NCBI GenBank assembly: GCA_018267285.1
Contig: JAFDYU010000015.1
Span: 62,001 to 126,000, forward strand
Length of the DNA: 64,000 nucleotides
Direction of reading: 5' to 3'
Source of the DNA: Bacteroidota bacterium
Lineage (GTDB): Bacteria > Bacteroidota > Bacteroidia > Cytophagales > Cyclobacteriaceae
Under the pieces are notes generated by a model. That model saw only the letters and a list, made by a program, of their open reading frames with translations, searched no databases and had not been told where the DNA came from. Position numbers and translations under genes: made by a program. Within the stretch, counting starts at the first letter, position 1; each line of letters begins with the position of its first letter. This document shows positions 43,232-52,666 of the stretch, piece by piece.

Positions 43232-45138
43232 GAATGAAATATAGACTGCTCATCTTCACCTTGTGTGGATATTATTTTGCCATAGCGGGAGATTTAAAAT
43301 ACCCCGTAAGCACAATACCAGATGAACTTAAAAAAGACGTGAATGTGGTGGTACGCGAAGACCACATCTGGTTTAAGATCAAGTCGAGAAACAGTGCCAC
43401 GTATCATGTACATCGGGTTGCTACTATTCTTAATCAGCGAGGGAACGAATCTGCTACTGAAACCATTTTTTATGATAAACTTACTAAAGTGGTTGATATT
43501 AATGCCTTTGTTTATGATGCGAATGGAAAGCAGATTAAAAAGCTAAAAAAAAATGAAATCATAGACCGGGCTGCAGTAGATGGTGGGACCTTGTTCAGCG
43601 ATGACCGATTAAAGCAAATTGATTTGACTCAAGGCGTATTTCCATACACCGTAGAAATTGAATATGAACTAGACTATAATTTTCTCTACTACATTCCATC
43701 TTCATGGTGGGGAGGAGAAGACATTTCTCATGAGCATGCTTCTTATCAACTGATTTATACGCCAGAGCTACAACCGCGCTACAAACTTTTCAACATCAAG
43801 GTTGAGCCGACAAAAACAAAATTGGACAATGGATTTGAATCGCTCACTTGGGAATTTAAAAACTTACAACCCAATAAAAGAGAAGTATATGGCCCGCCTA
43901 TAGATGAAATCGTTCCCCATATTATTGCTGCTCCTAATGAATTTGAATACGATGGCTATGCCGGTAAAATGGAATCGTGGAAAAGTTTTGGCCAATGGAT
44001 AAACACGCTCAACAAAGGCAGAGACGTGTTGCCCGATGAAACAAAAAGGAAAGTACACCAAATCGTTTCAGGGCTTACCACGAACGAAGAAAAAGTAAAA
44101 GCACTATATCAATTCATGCAAAACAAAACACGTTATGTCAGTATTCAATTGGGCATAGGTGGCTATCAACCTTTCGAAGCATCGGAGGTTGATAAAAACG
44201 GATATGGCGATTGTAAAGCACTTTCAAATTATATGATTGCACTGTTGAAAGAAGCAGGTATATCGGCTAATTATATTTTGATACGCGCAGGAGCATCTGC
44301 GAATGCAATGAATGTAAATTTTCCGAGCACACAATTCAATCACGCCATTGCCGCAGTACCCAACGGAAGAGATACACTTTGGTTGGAATGTACCAGTCAA
44401 ACAAATCCATTTGGGTATCAAGGTTTGTTTACCGGAGATCGAAAAGCGTTGATGATAACGCCCAATGGAGCAGAGGCGGTAAATACGATTCGGTATACGC
44501 CAGAACAAAATCAACAGACGAGGACAGCCAAGGTAACAATAGATTTAAATGGAAACGCACGAGCAAAAATCCGCACGATAAATTCAGGAACTCAATACGA
44601 AAATGATGGCTTGTGTTGGGTACTTGCAGATAGGGTAAAACAAAAAAAGTGGATCGAAGAAAATACACAAATTCCAAACTTCAATATCAATTCATATTCC
44701 ATGACGGATATAAAAAATAAAATTCCTTCAGCCGTAGTGAATATGGAGTTAACACTAAACAGGTATGCTTCGGTGAGCGGCAAAAGGTTATTTATGACCC
44801 CAAACATAATGAACCGTATTACAAACATTCCCGAAATGACAGCCGAACGAAAAACTGATGTGGTACGCAAAACAAATTTTATTGATTATGATACGGTCGT
44901 TATTAGTATCCCGGAAAATATTTACCCAGAGTTTTTGCCAAATGTTGTAAAAATTGATTCAAAGTTTGGCGAGTATGAAACGGGTTTCAAGTTTGATGCA
45001 GGCAAGGTGATTTACACACGCAAGTTGAAAATGTGGAAGGGCCGTTTTCCCAAAGAAACCTACAATGAACTAGTCGAGTTCTACAAAAACATAAATAAGG
45101 CCGACCATATTAAGTTGGTCTTCCTCAATAAAACGTAA
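43228..45138 (+). CDS. DUF3857 transglutaminase-like protein, active-site intact
   Basis: 636 residues, signal peptide at the N-terminus (cleavage near FAIAG). DUF3857 domain at about 50-230, transglutaminase domain with C329 in NGYGDCKALS and H372 in FNHAIAAV; the third residue region is LWLECTS (Glu where Asp is usual). C-terminal beta domain. It is likely an extracytoplasmic peptidase or transglutaminase working with the inactive partner encoded four bases upstream (overlap). ATG 43228 or ATG 43234 may be the start. Confidence 0.85.
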   Translation: MRMKYRLLIFTLCGYYFAIAGDLKYPVSTIPDELKKDVNVVVREDHIWFKIKSRNSATYHVHRVATILNQRGNESATETIFYDKLTKVVDINAFVYDANGKQIKKLKKNEIIDRAAVDGGTLFSDDRLKQIDLTQGVFPYTVEIEYELDYNFLYYIPSSWWGGEDISHEHASYQLIYTPELQPRYKLFNIKVEPTKTKLDNGFESLTWEFKNLQPNKREVYGPPIDEIVPHIIAAPNEFEYDGYAGKMESWKSFGQWINTLNKGRDVLPDETKRKVHQIVSGLTTNEEKVKALYQFMQNKTRYVSIQLGIGGYQPFEASEVDKNGYGDCKALSNYMIALLKEAGISANYILIRAGASANAMNVNFPSTQFNHAIAAVPNGRDTLWLECTSQTNPFGYQGLFTGDRKALMITPNGAEAVNTIRYTPEQNQQTRTAKVTIDLNGNARAKIRTINSGTQYENDGLCWVLADRVKQKKWIEENTQIPNFNINSYSMTDIKNKIPSAVVNMELTLNRYASVSGKRLFMTPNIMNRITNIPEMTAERKTDVVRKTNFIDYDTVVISIPENIYPEFLPNVVKIDSKFGEYETGFKFDAGKVIYTRKLKMWKGRFPKETYNELVEFYKNINKADHIKLVFLNKT

Positions 45139-45945
45139 TCACTTTAGTGGTGATGCGTGTTCTTTTGAGAAACTCTTGTAAACGAGCTTGTCGGCCAACG
45201 AGGGGAAAAGTTTATTAATCCAAACAGCGGCTTTGCCCTGGGTTGTCAATATCACAAAATTCTTTCGTTTCACTGTTGCATCATAAATGTGTTGTGCGCA
45301 CACTTCTGCGCTCATCATTTTTTCTTCATCGCGGGGTGATTCGCCTTGCCTCGAACCATCTTTTGTTAACGCCCTATTTCTGATGTTTGACGTGGTGAAA
45401 CCGGGGCATGCCGTGAGAACATGTATATTACGATACAGCATTTCGGTGCGCAACACTTCTAAAAACCCGTTGAGTGCAAACTTGGAAGCCGAATACCCGG
45501 TGCGAGCCGGCAAACCCCGGAACCCTGCGATGGAAGAAATACCCACAACACTTCCTTTGTTCTTAATGATTTCGGGCAAACAAGCTTGGGTGGCGTACAG
45601 CACACCAAAAAAATTGATGTCCATCACTTTTTTTACAACACTCAAATCAACTTCTTCAAACAACGCGCGCATGGTAATGCCCGCGTTGTTGATGAGCACA
45701 TCAATTTTCCCAAACAAGCGCAACGCTTCTGTAGCCATTTTTTTATTGTCGTCTTCCACGCTAACATCGCTTTGGAAGCATTCCACCGAAATCCCTTTTT
45801 GTTTTAAATCGGCCACAGCCAAATCAATGTCGCTTTTATTTCTTCCGGTGATTAAAATTTTCGAACCGTTTTTTCCGAAAACTTCAGCCAGTGCTTTTCC
45901 AATTCCGGAAGATCCGCCCGTGATGATTACTACTTTATCTTTCAT
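45139..45945 (-). CDS. short-chain dehydrogenase/reductase
   Basis: 268 residues. Classical SDR: NAD(P)-binding TGGSSGIG at 9-16, NNAG in VLINNAGITM, catalytic Ser in VVGISSIAGF, and YxxxK in TGYSASKFALNG. The C-terminal extension with a hydrophobic segment recalls the membrane-associated DHRS7B-type group. Substrate not deducible. It directly abuts the DUF3857 gene end-to-end (convergent, no gap). Confidence 0.9.
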   Translation of the reverse strand: MKDKVVIITGGSSGIGKALAEVFGKNGSKILITGRNKSDIDLAVADLKQKGISVECFQSDVSVEDDNKKMATEALRLFGKIDVLINNAGITMRALFEEVDLSVVKKVMDINFFGVLYATQACLPEIIKNKGSVVGISSIAGFRGLPARTGYSASKFALNGFLEVLRTEMLYRNIHVLTACPGFTTSNIRNRALTKDGSRQGESPRDEEKMMSAEVCAQHIYDATVKRKNFVILTTQGKAAVWINKLFPSLADKLVYKSFSKEHASPLK

Positions 45946-46019
45946 TGTGATTGTGCATTTAAAAAATTAGTTTTTTTTGCTTAACCCAACACCCACATTT
46001 TTAGAGGAGGACGAACGTA

Positions 46020-48968
46020 TTAGTTCATCAACATCTCAATGTCTTCGCGGGTCAAGGCTTTGATTACGCTCTCTTCGCTTTGGATTAAATTCTCGGAAAG
46101 CTTGAGTTTGTGTTTTTGCAGTTGCAGTATTTTTTCTTCTACCGTGTTTCGGGTAATGAATTTGTAAGTGAAAACTTTTTTCTTCTGCCCAATGCGGTGC
46201 GCGCGGTCGGTGGCCTGTGCTTCTACGGCCGGATTCCACCACGGATCGAGAATGAATACATAATCGGCTTCGGTTAGATTGAGGCCGAGCCCGCCTGCTT
46301 TGATCGAAATCAAAAATATCTTAATGTTTTTGTCTTTGTTGAATTTTTCTACTTGCTCCTTACGATCGGTGCTGGAGCCATCCAAATACGCAAACGGAAT
46401 TTTTCTGGAGTGGAGCAACTCTTTTACAATATCGAGGTGTTTTACAAACTGACTGAATATTAAAAGCTTGTGGCCTTCAAGCATGGCGTTTTCGATCATG
46501 TAAGAAATGTCTTCCAGCTTTCCGGAACTGCCCGAATACCTCATGTCAATCATGCGCGGGTGATTCGAAATTTGCCGCAACTTGGTCAACCCTTCCAGAA
46601 TCGTCATTTTAGAATTGTTGATGCCCTCCTTATCAATTTGATCTAAAATTTTGTGGCGGTAATACGATTTCACCTCTTCGTATTTTTGCTCTTGTTCGGC
46701 CGTCATGTTGGTGAAGTGAATGTTCTCCACCTTTTCGGGTAAATCGGTTGCTACCTGAGATTTCAGCCTTCGCAAAACAAACGGACGAATGATGCCGTTG
46801 AGCCGTTTTGTTTTTGCTTCGTCTCCTTTTTTCTCGATGGGCAACTGATATTCGTTTTTGAAAAATGTCTGCCCGCCCAACAGCCCGGGATTGATGAACG
46901 TCATTTGCGACCAAAGATCGAGGGTTGTGTTTTCGAGCGGTGTACCCGTAAGTGTTAGCCGAAACCTGCTTTGCAACTGCATCACTGCTTTGGCAATGTT
47001 AGACGAAGGATTTTTTATTACCTGCGATTCGTCAAGGATGATGTAGTTGAAATGGAATTTTGATAACAGATCGATGTCCAGCCGCGTGATGCCGTAGGAG
47101 GTTAGTACCACATCGTATTTGCCAAACTGAGAAACATCTTTGTTGCGAAAGGTTCCGGTATAGGTAAAAATCTTTAGGTCAGGAGTAAATTTGGTAGCCT
47201 CCATTTCCCAGTTGTAAATCAACGAAGTGGGCATAATGAGCAGTGATGTTCCGGCATTCTCTTCTTCTTTTTCTGATTGAAGCAATGCCAATGTCTGTAC
47301 GGTTTTCCCCAAACCCATGTCATCGGCCAGGCAACCCCCGAGGTGAAACTCATTTAAAAACTTAAGCCAGTTGTAGCCAGCCTTTTGATAAGGGCGGAGC
47401 GTTCCTTGAAACCCGCTGGGCAACTCGGCATCGCGAATGCCGGTGAACGACTGAAGGTTTCGCAGCCGATCGCTCATGTGTACTTTAGCCAATTTGCCCT
47501 CTTCCAACTCTTGCAACAAACTGATGTGGTGTTTTTTAAGCACAGGTTTTTCGTTTGTGCCGTGTGTTTCACTGAGCGCAAACAAGTCGCCATACTTGAT
47601 CAGCCAAGCTTCGGGAATGATGGCGATTTCGCCATTGGGCAATTTAAATTCTACCTTTTTTTTCAGAATGAGTTTTCGCAGTTCCTTAAACGAAATTTCA
47701 AATTCGCCAAACCGGATTTTTGCGTGGATATCAAACCAATCGATATTTTCTTTTACTTCAAGTTCAATAACAGCTTTGCCTACAAAATATTTTTTGTCTT
47801 TGTTGTCGGGCTGGCTTACTTCAAATCCCAGATTTAGCAAGTTTACCCGGTTCTCGTTCAGCCATGAAAAAGCATGGGCTTTTTCAACCGCTGCCCGAAA
47901 CCCCCGAAGCGGCAAGCCTAGCTTTATTAATGTTTGCGAGTATTTTTTTTCGGCTTCGGTATTTCGCTTGATGCGATGAAAAACATAATCGTTGTCTTTT
48001 TTTTCAACCGTTACACTTACACCGGTGAAAGCATCACCCCGAAATTTGTTTTTACCGTATCGGAAGGATAGATCGAATACAATTTTTCCGGCCTCGTCAT
48101 TGGCAGGAGCTTCTGTGTTTTCATTTTGTTCGAACAATGCCGGAACTTCTTGAGTTGTTGCCGTAGCAAGCTCGGAAATAGTAAGCAGCGGGTGGGGGTC
48201 GAACTCGTGTTTGGCAATTTCAAACCCCGAGGCTTCAATGTCATCGAAGGAAGCAATGAGGGGTGCAATAAATTTATTGTAATAGGTCTCTTCTAAATTT
48301 TTAGGAATGACCACATGCTTCTTAGACAAAAACGGTTGAAGTTTTTTCCCATCCACAAACTTTTCAAACCCATAAAGCTTGCCTTTGAAAACCATCCAGG
48401 CCGGCTGGCGGCAAATTAAGTAAGCAACCGGATCGGGGATTTCAACTTTTTTTCCTTTGTAACTGATGGTGGGATAATAGTTGGTAGAATCGTCACTTCG
48501 TTTAAAATGGAATTGAATGGTGGCGCGCTCGTCCAGCACTTCTACCTTTCGCCACGTTGGCTCTCCATCGTTCCCCATTTCAAAAAGAAGTTTGCCTTTC
48601 ATCTTTTCAAGTATGCTTGCCCTTCGTTTTTCCATGTAAAGCTCGATTTGCTCTTGCAGTGGCTCATCCCCTTTTTGGGGATGATAAACCTTACTGAAAA
48701 ACTCTTCGGGCTTCATTATTTTTTTAGAAAAATGTTTCAGCACGGCATCTTGCCCCATACTGTCCATCAGATCGATAAGTTCAAAGTCGCGGGTGTCGAG
48801 GCCTTTAGTAAATTCGCGCGCATTTTTTGACGAGATGCTTTGGTGCTGATAGGTGAGCTTGCCCTTTTCATCCAAGTGCACGATGAAGGATTCGAAAACA
48901 TAGCCGAGGTACTCGTGCTGGTACAACGAGTAAATAATTTGAAAAGGCTGTGTAGCAGATACTTTCAT
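46020..48968 (-). CDS. SNF2-family DNA helicase/ATPase
   Basis: 982 residues. The C-terminal ~500 hold the SNF2 motor: motif I CLADDMGLGKTVQTLAL, motif II LDESQVIKN (DESQ instead of DEAH), motif III LTGTPLENTTLDLW, then the helicase C lobe with LLIFSQFVKHLD, FLISIKAGGLGLNL and motif VI ATDRAHRIGQ. The N-terminal ~470 residues are a bacterial extension with no visible SWIM zinc motif. Such proteins remodel protein-nucleic acid complexes; some sit in defence islands, but the neighbours here are housekeeping. A palindromic element ends 12 bases upstream of its start and may carry the promoter. Confidence 0.9.
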   Translation of the reverse strand: MKVSATQPFQIIYSLYQHEYLGYVFESFIVHLDEKGKLTYQHQSISSKNAREFTKGLDTRDFELIDLMDSMGQDAVLKHFSKKIMKPEEFFSKVYHPQKGDEPLQEQIELYMEKRRASILEKMKGKLLFEMGNDGEPTWRKVEVLDERATIQFHFKRSDDSTNYYPTISYKGKKVEIPDPVAYLICRQPAWMVFKGKLYGFEKFVDGKKLQPFLSKKHVVIPKNLEETYYNKFIAPLIASFDDIEASGFEIAKHEFDPHPLLTISELATATTQEVPALFEQNENTEAPANDEAGKIVFDLSFRYGKNKFRGDAFTGVSVTVEKKDNDYVFHRIKRNTEAEKKYSQTLIKLGLPLRGFRAAVEKAHAFSWLNENRVNLLNLGFEVSQPDNKDKKYFVGKAVIELEVKENIDWFDIHAKIRFGEFEISFKELRKLILKKKVEFKLPNGEIAIIPEAWLIKYGDLFALSETHGTNEKPVLKKHHISLLQELEEGKLAKVHMSDRLRNLQSFTGIRDAELPSGFQGTLRPYQKAGYNWLKFLNEFHLGGCLADDMGLGKTVQTLALLQSEKEEENAGTSLLIMPTSLIYNWEMEATKFTPDLKIFTYTGTFRNKDVSQFGKYDVVLTSYGITRLDIDLLSKFHFNYIILDESQVIKNPSSNIAKAVMQLQSRFRLTLTGTPLENTTLDLWSQMTFINPGLLGGQTFFKNEYQLPIEKKGDEAKTKRLNGIIRPFVLRRLKSQVATDLPEKVENIHFTNMTAEQEQKYEEVKSYYRHKILDQIDKEGINNSKMTILEGLTKLRQISNHPRMIDMRYSGSSGKLEDISYMIENAMLEGHKLLIFSQFVKHLDIVKELLHSRKIPFAYLDGSSTDRKEQVEKFNKDKNIKIFLISIKAGGLGLNLTEADYVFILDPWWNPAVEAQATDRAHRIGQKKKVFTYKFITRNTVEEKILQLQKHKLKLSENLIQSEESVIKALTREDIEMLMN

Positions 48969-48980
48969 GATACCAATGAG

Positions 48981-49093
48981 GCTGCCTCAAAAAGTAATGT
49001 TTGTCGGGTTGAGCGGGTCAAAACTTTTGTTTGGACTCAAAATAGTCTTGGCTACGCTCAGACGGACAATTCAAAGATGCTTTTTGAGGCAGC
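48981..49093. repeat. 113-bp palindromic MITE/REP-like element
   Basis: Perfect 14-bp terminal inverted repeats: GCTGCCTCAAAAAG (48981-48994) and CTTTTTGAGGCAGC (49080-49093). Internal complementarity continues imperfectly (TTTGTCGGGTTGAGCG against GCTCAGACGGACAA). Such long palindromes with a TGAGCGTAG-like core are common repeats in Bacteroidota intergenic DNA. It lies between the SNF2 gene and the outer-membrane barrel gene. Confidence 0.65.
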
Positions 49094-49172
49094 TTTCTCC
49101 ATTTTATGGACAATTCGCAAAAAGCCGAATTGCAACTTACTATTTTTTTATGAATTTTTTTAAGGAGAAAGC

Positions 49173-50384
49173 CTAAAAAACCTCACCCAGATTGACAAAA
49201 ATTCCTTGTGAGCCGCCCATGCCGAAGCCATAATCCATGGCAATATTGGTACGAGAATATTTGTTGAATTTTGTTCTTAACCCAAACCCGGCAGCGGGAG
49301 CAATATGGTTAAAAGCATTTGAGGGCCAGTCAGAAAAACTTTGGGCATTGGCAAAAACAACACCTCCAAACAATCCATTTTTTGAAATAAGAAAACGGTA
49401 TTCGGCTTCGAGGTAGAGCATATTTTTGCTGCGAAACCTTCCTTGAATATAGCCACGCCCGGTGTTGCTGTACGTATCCCAACCGGTGCTCGGCAAATCA
49501 AGGTAAGGAGGGTTGCCATTGAGTGTAATAGAGTTGTAGCTCCAAAATGCCAGAATGTTTTGGCTCTTGCGTGGGAACGGAACATAATGCCGCAAGTCTA
49601 AAAGCAACGATTGCCAATGCGAGTTGCTGCCGAGTGCAGGCAGGTTATCGCGCAACGTAAAGTTGGCGTATGTGCCACCCGCAGGGTTAATGGAATTGAG
49701 CCGGTTATCGAACAAAAGGTTTAATAAAACTCCCGATGACATAGAGCTGCCCGAAATGCCATAGGCATCAATGTTAGAGATTACCACCGAGTCGCCATCG
49801 AAACTATTTGGCGATGTGCCCGAGATCTGCCAGTGATAATCGAGCGCGTAACCAATTCCCGCGTATAGATTTGGTCTGAGTCGTTTCAAAACGGTTTGAT
49901 ATAACCTCAAATAATTAAACGACTGGTTGGCAAATTTATTCAAGCTGGTGTTGCCCCCGAGGCCATAGGTTTTTTGTGGGTACGAATAATACCTCCAGTC
50001 GTTAACAATATTGAATTTGTTTCCCTTGGTCCAAAGGTTGCTTTGAAGGTGAACGATGGTCTGTTTAAGCTGTGTATAAACCGCATCGACATAGACGTTA
50101 GAAAGTTTTGCGACTTTATCTTCGCTTGTATAAAAAGCCCCATTGGCAACAACGATACCCGCGAGTCCACTCGATAGCGAATAGCCTACGGAAGGCGAGC
50201 CTGAAATATGTATTCTCCCCGTCTTTTTCTTGAGCGTGTCGCGCTTCATAATTTTTTTGCCCAAGATATTTTCAGCCACGTCTATAATATCTCTCTGCTT
50301 GGAATAATCGACCGTATCGGTTTGGGCATTTGCGGTAATGGAAGCCGAAAAAATGCTTGCAATTGCAAGGGTGCGAAACGTCAT
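49173..50384 (-). CDS. BamA/TamA-type outer-membrane beta-barrel (surface antigen domain)
   Basis: 403 residues, signal peptide (cleavage after ITANA). No POTRA domains; the protein is nearly all barrel: alternating strands with GGNTSLNKFANQ, LFDNRLNSINPAGGTYANF (the D15-type RDNR-N-P-GG motif), and a C-terminal strand ending in Phe (GIFVNLGEVF). A patatin- or POTRA-less Omp85-type barrel; cargo or function not known. It is divergent in function from the neighbouring SNF2 gene but on the same strand; the MITE-like repeat lies in between. Confidence 0.82.
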   Translation of the reverse strand: MTFRTLAIASIFSASITANAQTDTVDYSKQRDIIDVAENILGKKIMKRDTLKKKTGRIHISGSPSVGYSLSSGLAGIVVANGAFYTSEDKVAKLSNVYVDAVYTQLKQTIVHLQSNLWTKGNKFNIVNDWRYYSYPQKTYGLGGNTSLNKFANQSFNYLRLYQTVLKRLRPNLYAGIGYALDYHWQISGTSPNSFDGDSVVISNIDAYGISGSSMSSGVLLNLLFDNRLNSINPAGGTYANFTLRDNLPALGSNSHWQSLLLDLRHYVPFPRKSQNILAFWSYNSITLNGNPPYLDLPSTGWDTYSNTGRGYIQGRFRSKNMLYLEAEYRFLISKNGLFGGVVFANAQSFSDWPSNAFNHIAPAAGFGLRTKFNKYSRTNIAMDYGFGMGGSQGIFVNLGEVF

Positions 50385-50450
50385 GAATCTTGTACCAAGT
50401 AAAAAATTAATGCTCTAAGACGCAGGTGCGTTCTAAAAGTTTAAGCAAAA

Positions 50451-52172
50451 TTAATATTTCCAGCTTTTTAAGTCGGCATTTTTTGGTGCGCTTTCGCTGA
50501 TGCGTTTTAAAATCTTGGGTAAGTACAGGGTGTTGTACCGCAAACGGGAAACATAATTCGGATTGTTCTGGTCGCCATTCCAACAGTGCTCTGCGCGGTT
50601 GCCGTAATCTACTTCGCCACCATAAAACGGAGACTTTGTTTTCTTTAGGAAATCTTCCATCAGATACACCGCGTTGTTTAAATAATAGTTGTCCATATCG
50701 CCACAGTAAATATGGATTTTACCCTGCAACTTGGGGCCAAGGGTTTTCCAATCGCGTTCCAATATGTAACGCAAGTCGTAATTTTCTTTCCAATAGTTTG
50801 CCACATCGCGATCGATCTCCCCGGTTTCTTTGTTAAAAATCCGTTTGGGGTAACCATCTTCACCTTGTGGTGAATAGACAGCCTCCCAAATATCCCATTG
50901 CTGGCCGGAGCGCGAGTGGGTACCAAGTGCCAGTTCGTAATGATTGGTTTCTTCCATGGTGTTTTGAATCTGGCCCAGGTAGTTGCGGTGTGCCGGCTTA
51001 GGGAGTTTTTTAAAATCGCTTTCGTACCAATACGCATTTTTGTCTTTGTAAAGATCGACCAGGCAATACGCTCGAAAGTCGATGGGATCGGGGCAAGCAG
51101 CAAAACAACCGTTGAACTCATCGGGGTAAAATAGTTGTACGGCCAAGGCTTCCCATCCACCCGTGGAGCCCCCATACGTAAACCGAGCCCAGCCCAGCCC
51201 AATGCCTCTAAATTTCTTTTCAATTTCAGGAAGCAACTCGTACATGATTGCATCGCCATAAGGTCCAACGTTGGCCGAGTTTACAGCATACGAGTCATCA
51301 TAATAGGGGTTGGCGTGTTGTATCTCGATAATCAGAAACCTAGGAAAATTTTTGCTCGTCCATTGTTTGTAAAAATTGTAGGCTTCTTGTTTTTGAAATT
51401 TGCGGTAGCCGTATATGCCAAACCGGTCGCTGTAATCGCTGGTATCCATTTTCGGGTCGGGAGCTTCGGTGCTGAACCCGCCAAAGTCATCGGGGAAGTG
51501 CCCGTGAAAAACCATGAGCGGGTAATGCGCTTCGGGGTGTGCGTCAAAACCTTCTGGAACCAACACGTGTGCACCCAGGTACATAGGCCTTCCATAAAAC
51601 TCACTCAATTTTTTGCTCTGGATTTTGATGTGCTTAATGTATTTGGTGTCTATTGGTTCTTTTATGGGTTCAATTTTTTGATCGAGGTCTGCTTTGAAAA
51701 TTTCTGCATGAGCCGCACGGATAGAAATTTTTTTCGGCTTGCTGTAAAAGTTTCCGGGCTTGGTGTTCCAATGTTGGCCTTCACCCTGATCGGGAGGCAA
51801 TTTTACGGTGTGGCCGCTCTTCAGCTTAAAAGTTTCATAACGGTTGAGCAGCACTTGAAAATAATAATCGCCTTCCGGAATATTTTGAATCGAACGGATG
51901 GGAAACCCAAAAGCTTTTTCGTCTATCACAATTTCTTGGCCGGGCTTCATCCCTTCCACATCAAGGCCAAAGATCAGTTGTGTATTAAGGCCATCGTTAA
52001 TTTGCATACGCGGCTCGCTTTTGTCGTTCTTTGCCAACATGAGCAAGAGCCGGCCGTCTTGTGCTTCGGCTGCCATCTTTTCGGAAAATGAAATAGTGAA
52101 ACGAAATGAACCCGACTGCCGGGAGCAACTCAGAGCTAATAGGCACAACAAAATCAAACATTGGCTTCGCAT
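50451..52172 (-). CDS. esterase-like lipoprotein (alpha/beta hydrolase)
   Basis: 573 residues from ATG 52172. Lipoprotein signal, C16 in LALSCSRQSG. N-terminal beta region (about 25-190), then an alpha/beta hydrolase of the putative-esterase (esterase D) group with nucleophile Ser in FTYGGSTGGWEAL, oxyanion-type MVFHGHFPDDFGG, and a C-terminal His region (GNRAEHCWNG). Probably an outer-membrane-anchored esterase of cell-surface or polymeric substrates. The extra upstream start adds a stretch with no signal character. Confidence 0.82.
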   Translation of the reverse strand: MRSQCLILLCLLALSCSRQSGSFRFTISFSEKMAAEAQDGRLLLMLAKNDKSEPRMQINDGLNTQLIFGLDVEGMKPGQEIVIDEKAFGFPIRSIQNIPEGDYYFQVLLNRYETFKLKSGHTVKLPPDQGEGQHWNTKPGNFYSKPKKISIRAAHAEIFKADLDQKIEPIKEPIDTKYIKHIKIQSKKLSEFYGRPMYLGAHVLVPEGFDAHPEAHYPLMVFHGHFPDDFGGFSTEAPDPKMDTSDYSDRFGIYGYRKFQKQEAYNFYKQWTSKNFPRFLIIEIQHANPYYDDSYAVNSANVGPYGDAIMYELLPEIEKKFRGIGLGWARFTYGGSTGGWEALAVQLFYPDEFNGCFAACPDPIDFRAYCLVDLYKDKNAYWYESDFKKLPKPAHRNYLGQIQNTMEETNHYELALGTHSRSGQQWDIWEAVYSPQGEDGYPKRIFNKETGEIDRDVANYWKENYDLRYILERDWKTLGPKLQGKIHIYCGDMDNYYLNNAVYLMEDFLKKTKSPFYGGEVDYGNRAEHCWNGDQNNPNYVSRLRYNTLYLPKILKRISESAPKNADLKSWKY

Positions 52173-52254
52173 AATAGAAGGTTTAAGGAGAGGAAGATAG
52201 CTCGCATTTTGGTGGATTAAAAACATTCTATTCCATAATTGATAAAGGGTTCTT

Positions 52255-52288
52255 TTTGGTGACTAAAGTATTTTTTCGATTATCTTTG
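52255..52288 (+). promoter_or_regulatory. promoter of the receiver gene
   Basis: TTTG (52255-52258), 22 nt, TATCTTTG (52281-52288), an exact TAnnTTTG match. The ATG is at 52292, so transcription would begin at or next to the start codon. Confidence 0.5.
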
Positions 52289-52291
52289 ATT

Positions 52292-52666
52292 ATGGACATT
52301 TACCTTGTTGAAGACGACAAAATATATTCGGATTTCATCCGAAAGTCGCTGAGTCAGAATTCGGATTACAAAGTCACGGCTTTTTCAAATGCCGAAGATG
52401 GGCTCAATGCCATTGAAGCAAAGTTGCCCGAAGTATTAATCATTGATTACAAACTGCCGGGCATGACCGGGATAAACCTGTACGAAACAATCAAACCCAA
52501 AATAACGGATGCCCATAAAGTTATTATGCTCAGCGCAATAGACGATGGCAACATGGTGCTGAACTTTATACAAAAAGGTGTGCGCGATTATGTAATCAAA
52601 GATGAAAACGTGATCGATGCCCTGGAAGCCGTTATCGAGGGGAAGGAGGATTATTTTTTCCAATAA
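52292..52666 (+). CDS. single-domain response regulator (receiver only)
   Basis: 124 residues, one CheY-like domain and nothing else: acidic pocket VEDD (8-9), phospho-acceptor D52 in LIIDYKLPG, KVIMLSAIDD with Ser, and the conserved Lys in YVIKDE. Output must come through protein contact. It converges on the histidine kinase gene and overlaps its 3' end by 35 bases. The ATG at 52292 is preferred over an earlier TTG because the TATCTTTG element lies between them. Confidence 0.88.
   Translation: MDIYLVEDDKIYSDFIRKSLSQNSDYKVTAFSNAEDGLNAIEAKLPEVLIIDYKLPGMTGINLYETIKPKITDAHKVIMLSAIDDGNMVLNFIQKGVRDYVIKDENVIDALEAVIEGKEDYFFQ

Noticed and set aside
46020-50384. Defence island around the SNF2 helicase
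   Set aside because: No nuclease, methylase, DISARM or other partner gene is adjacent; neighbours are an SDR and an outer-membrane barrel.
38818-50423. 11-mer GCGTCTTAGAG (minus strand) upstream of both the ABC permease (38818-38828) and the barrel gene (50413-50423)
   Set aside because: An 11-base match between intergenic regions of a 64-kb window is expected by chance a few times; the positions relative to the starts also differ.
51135-52091. 318-codon plus-strand open frame
   Set aside because: It lies fully antisense to the esterase lipoprotein, whose signal, GGSTGG motif and codon pattern are convincing; the frame is a shadow.
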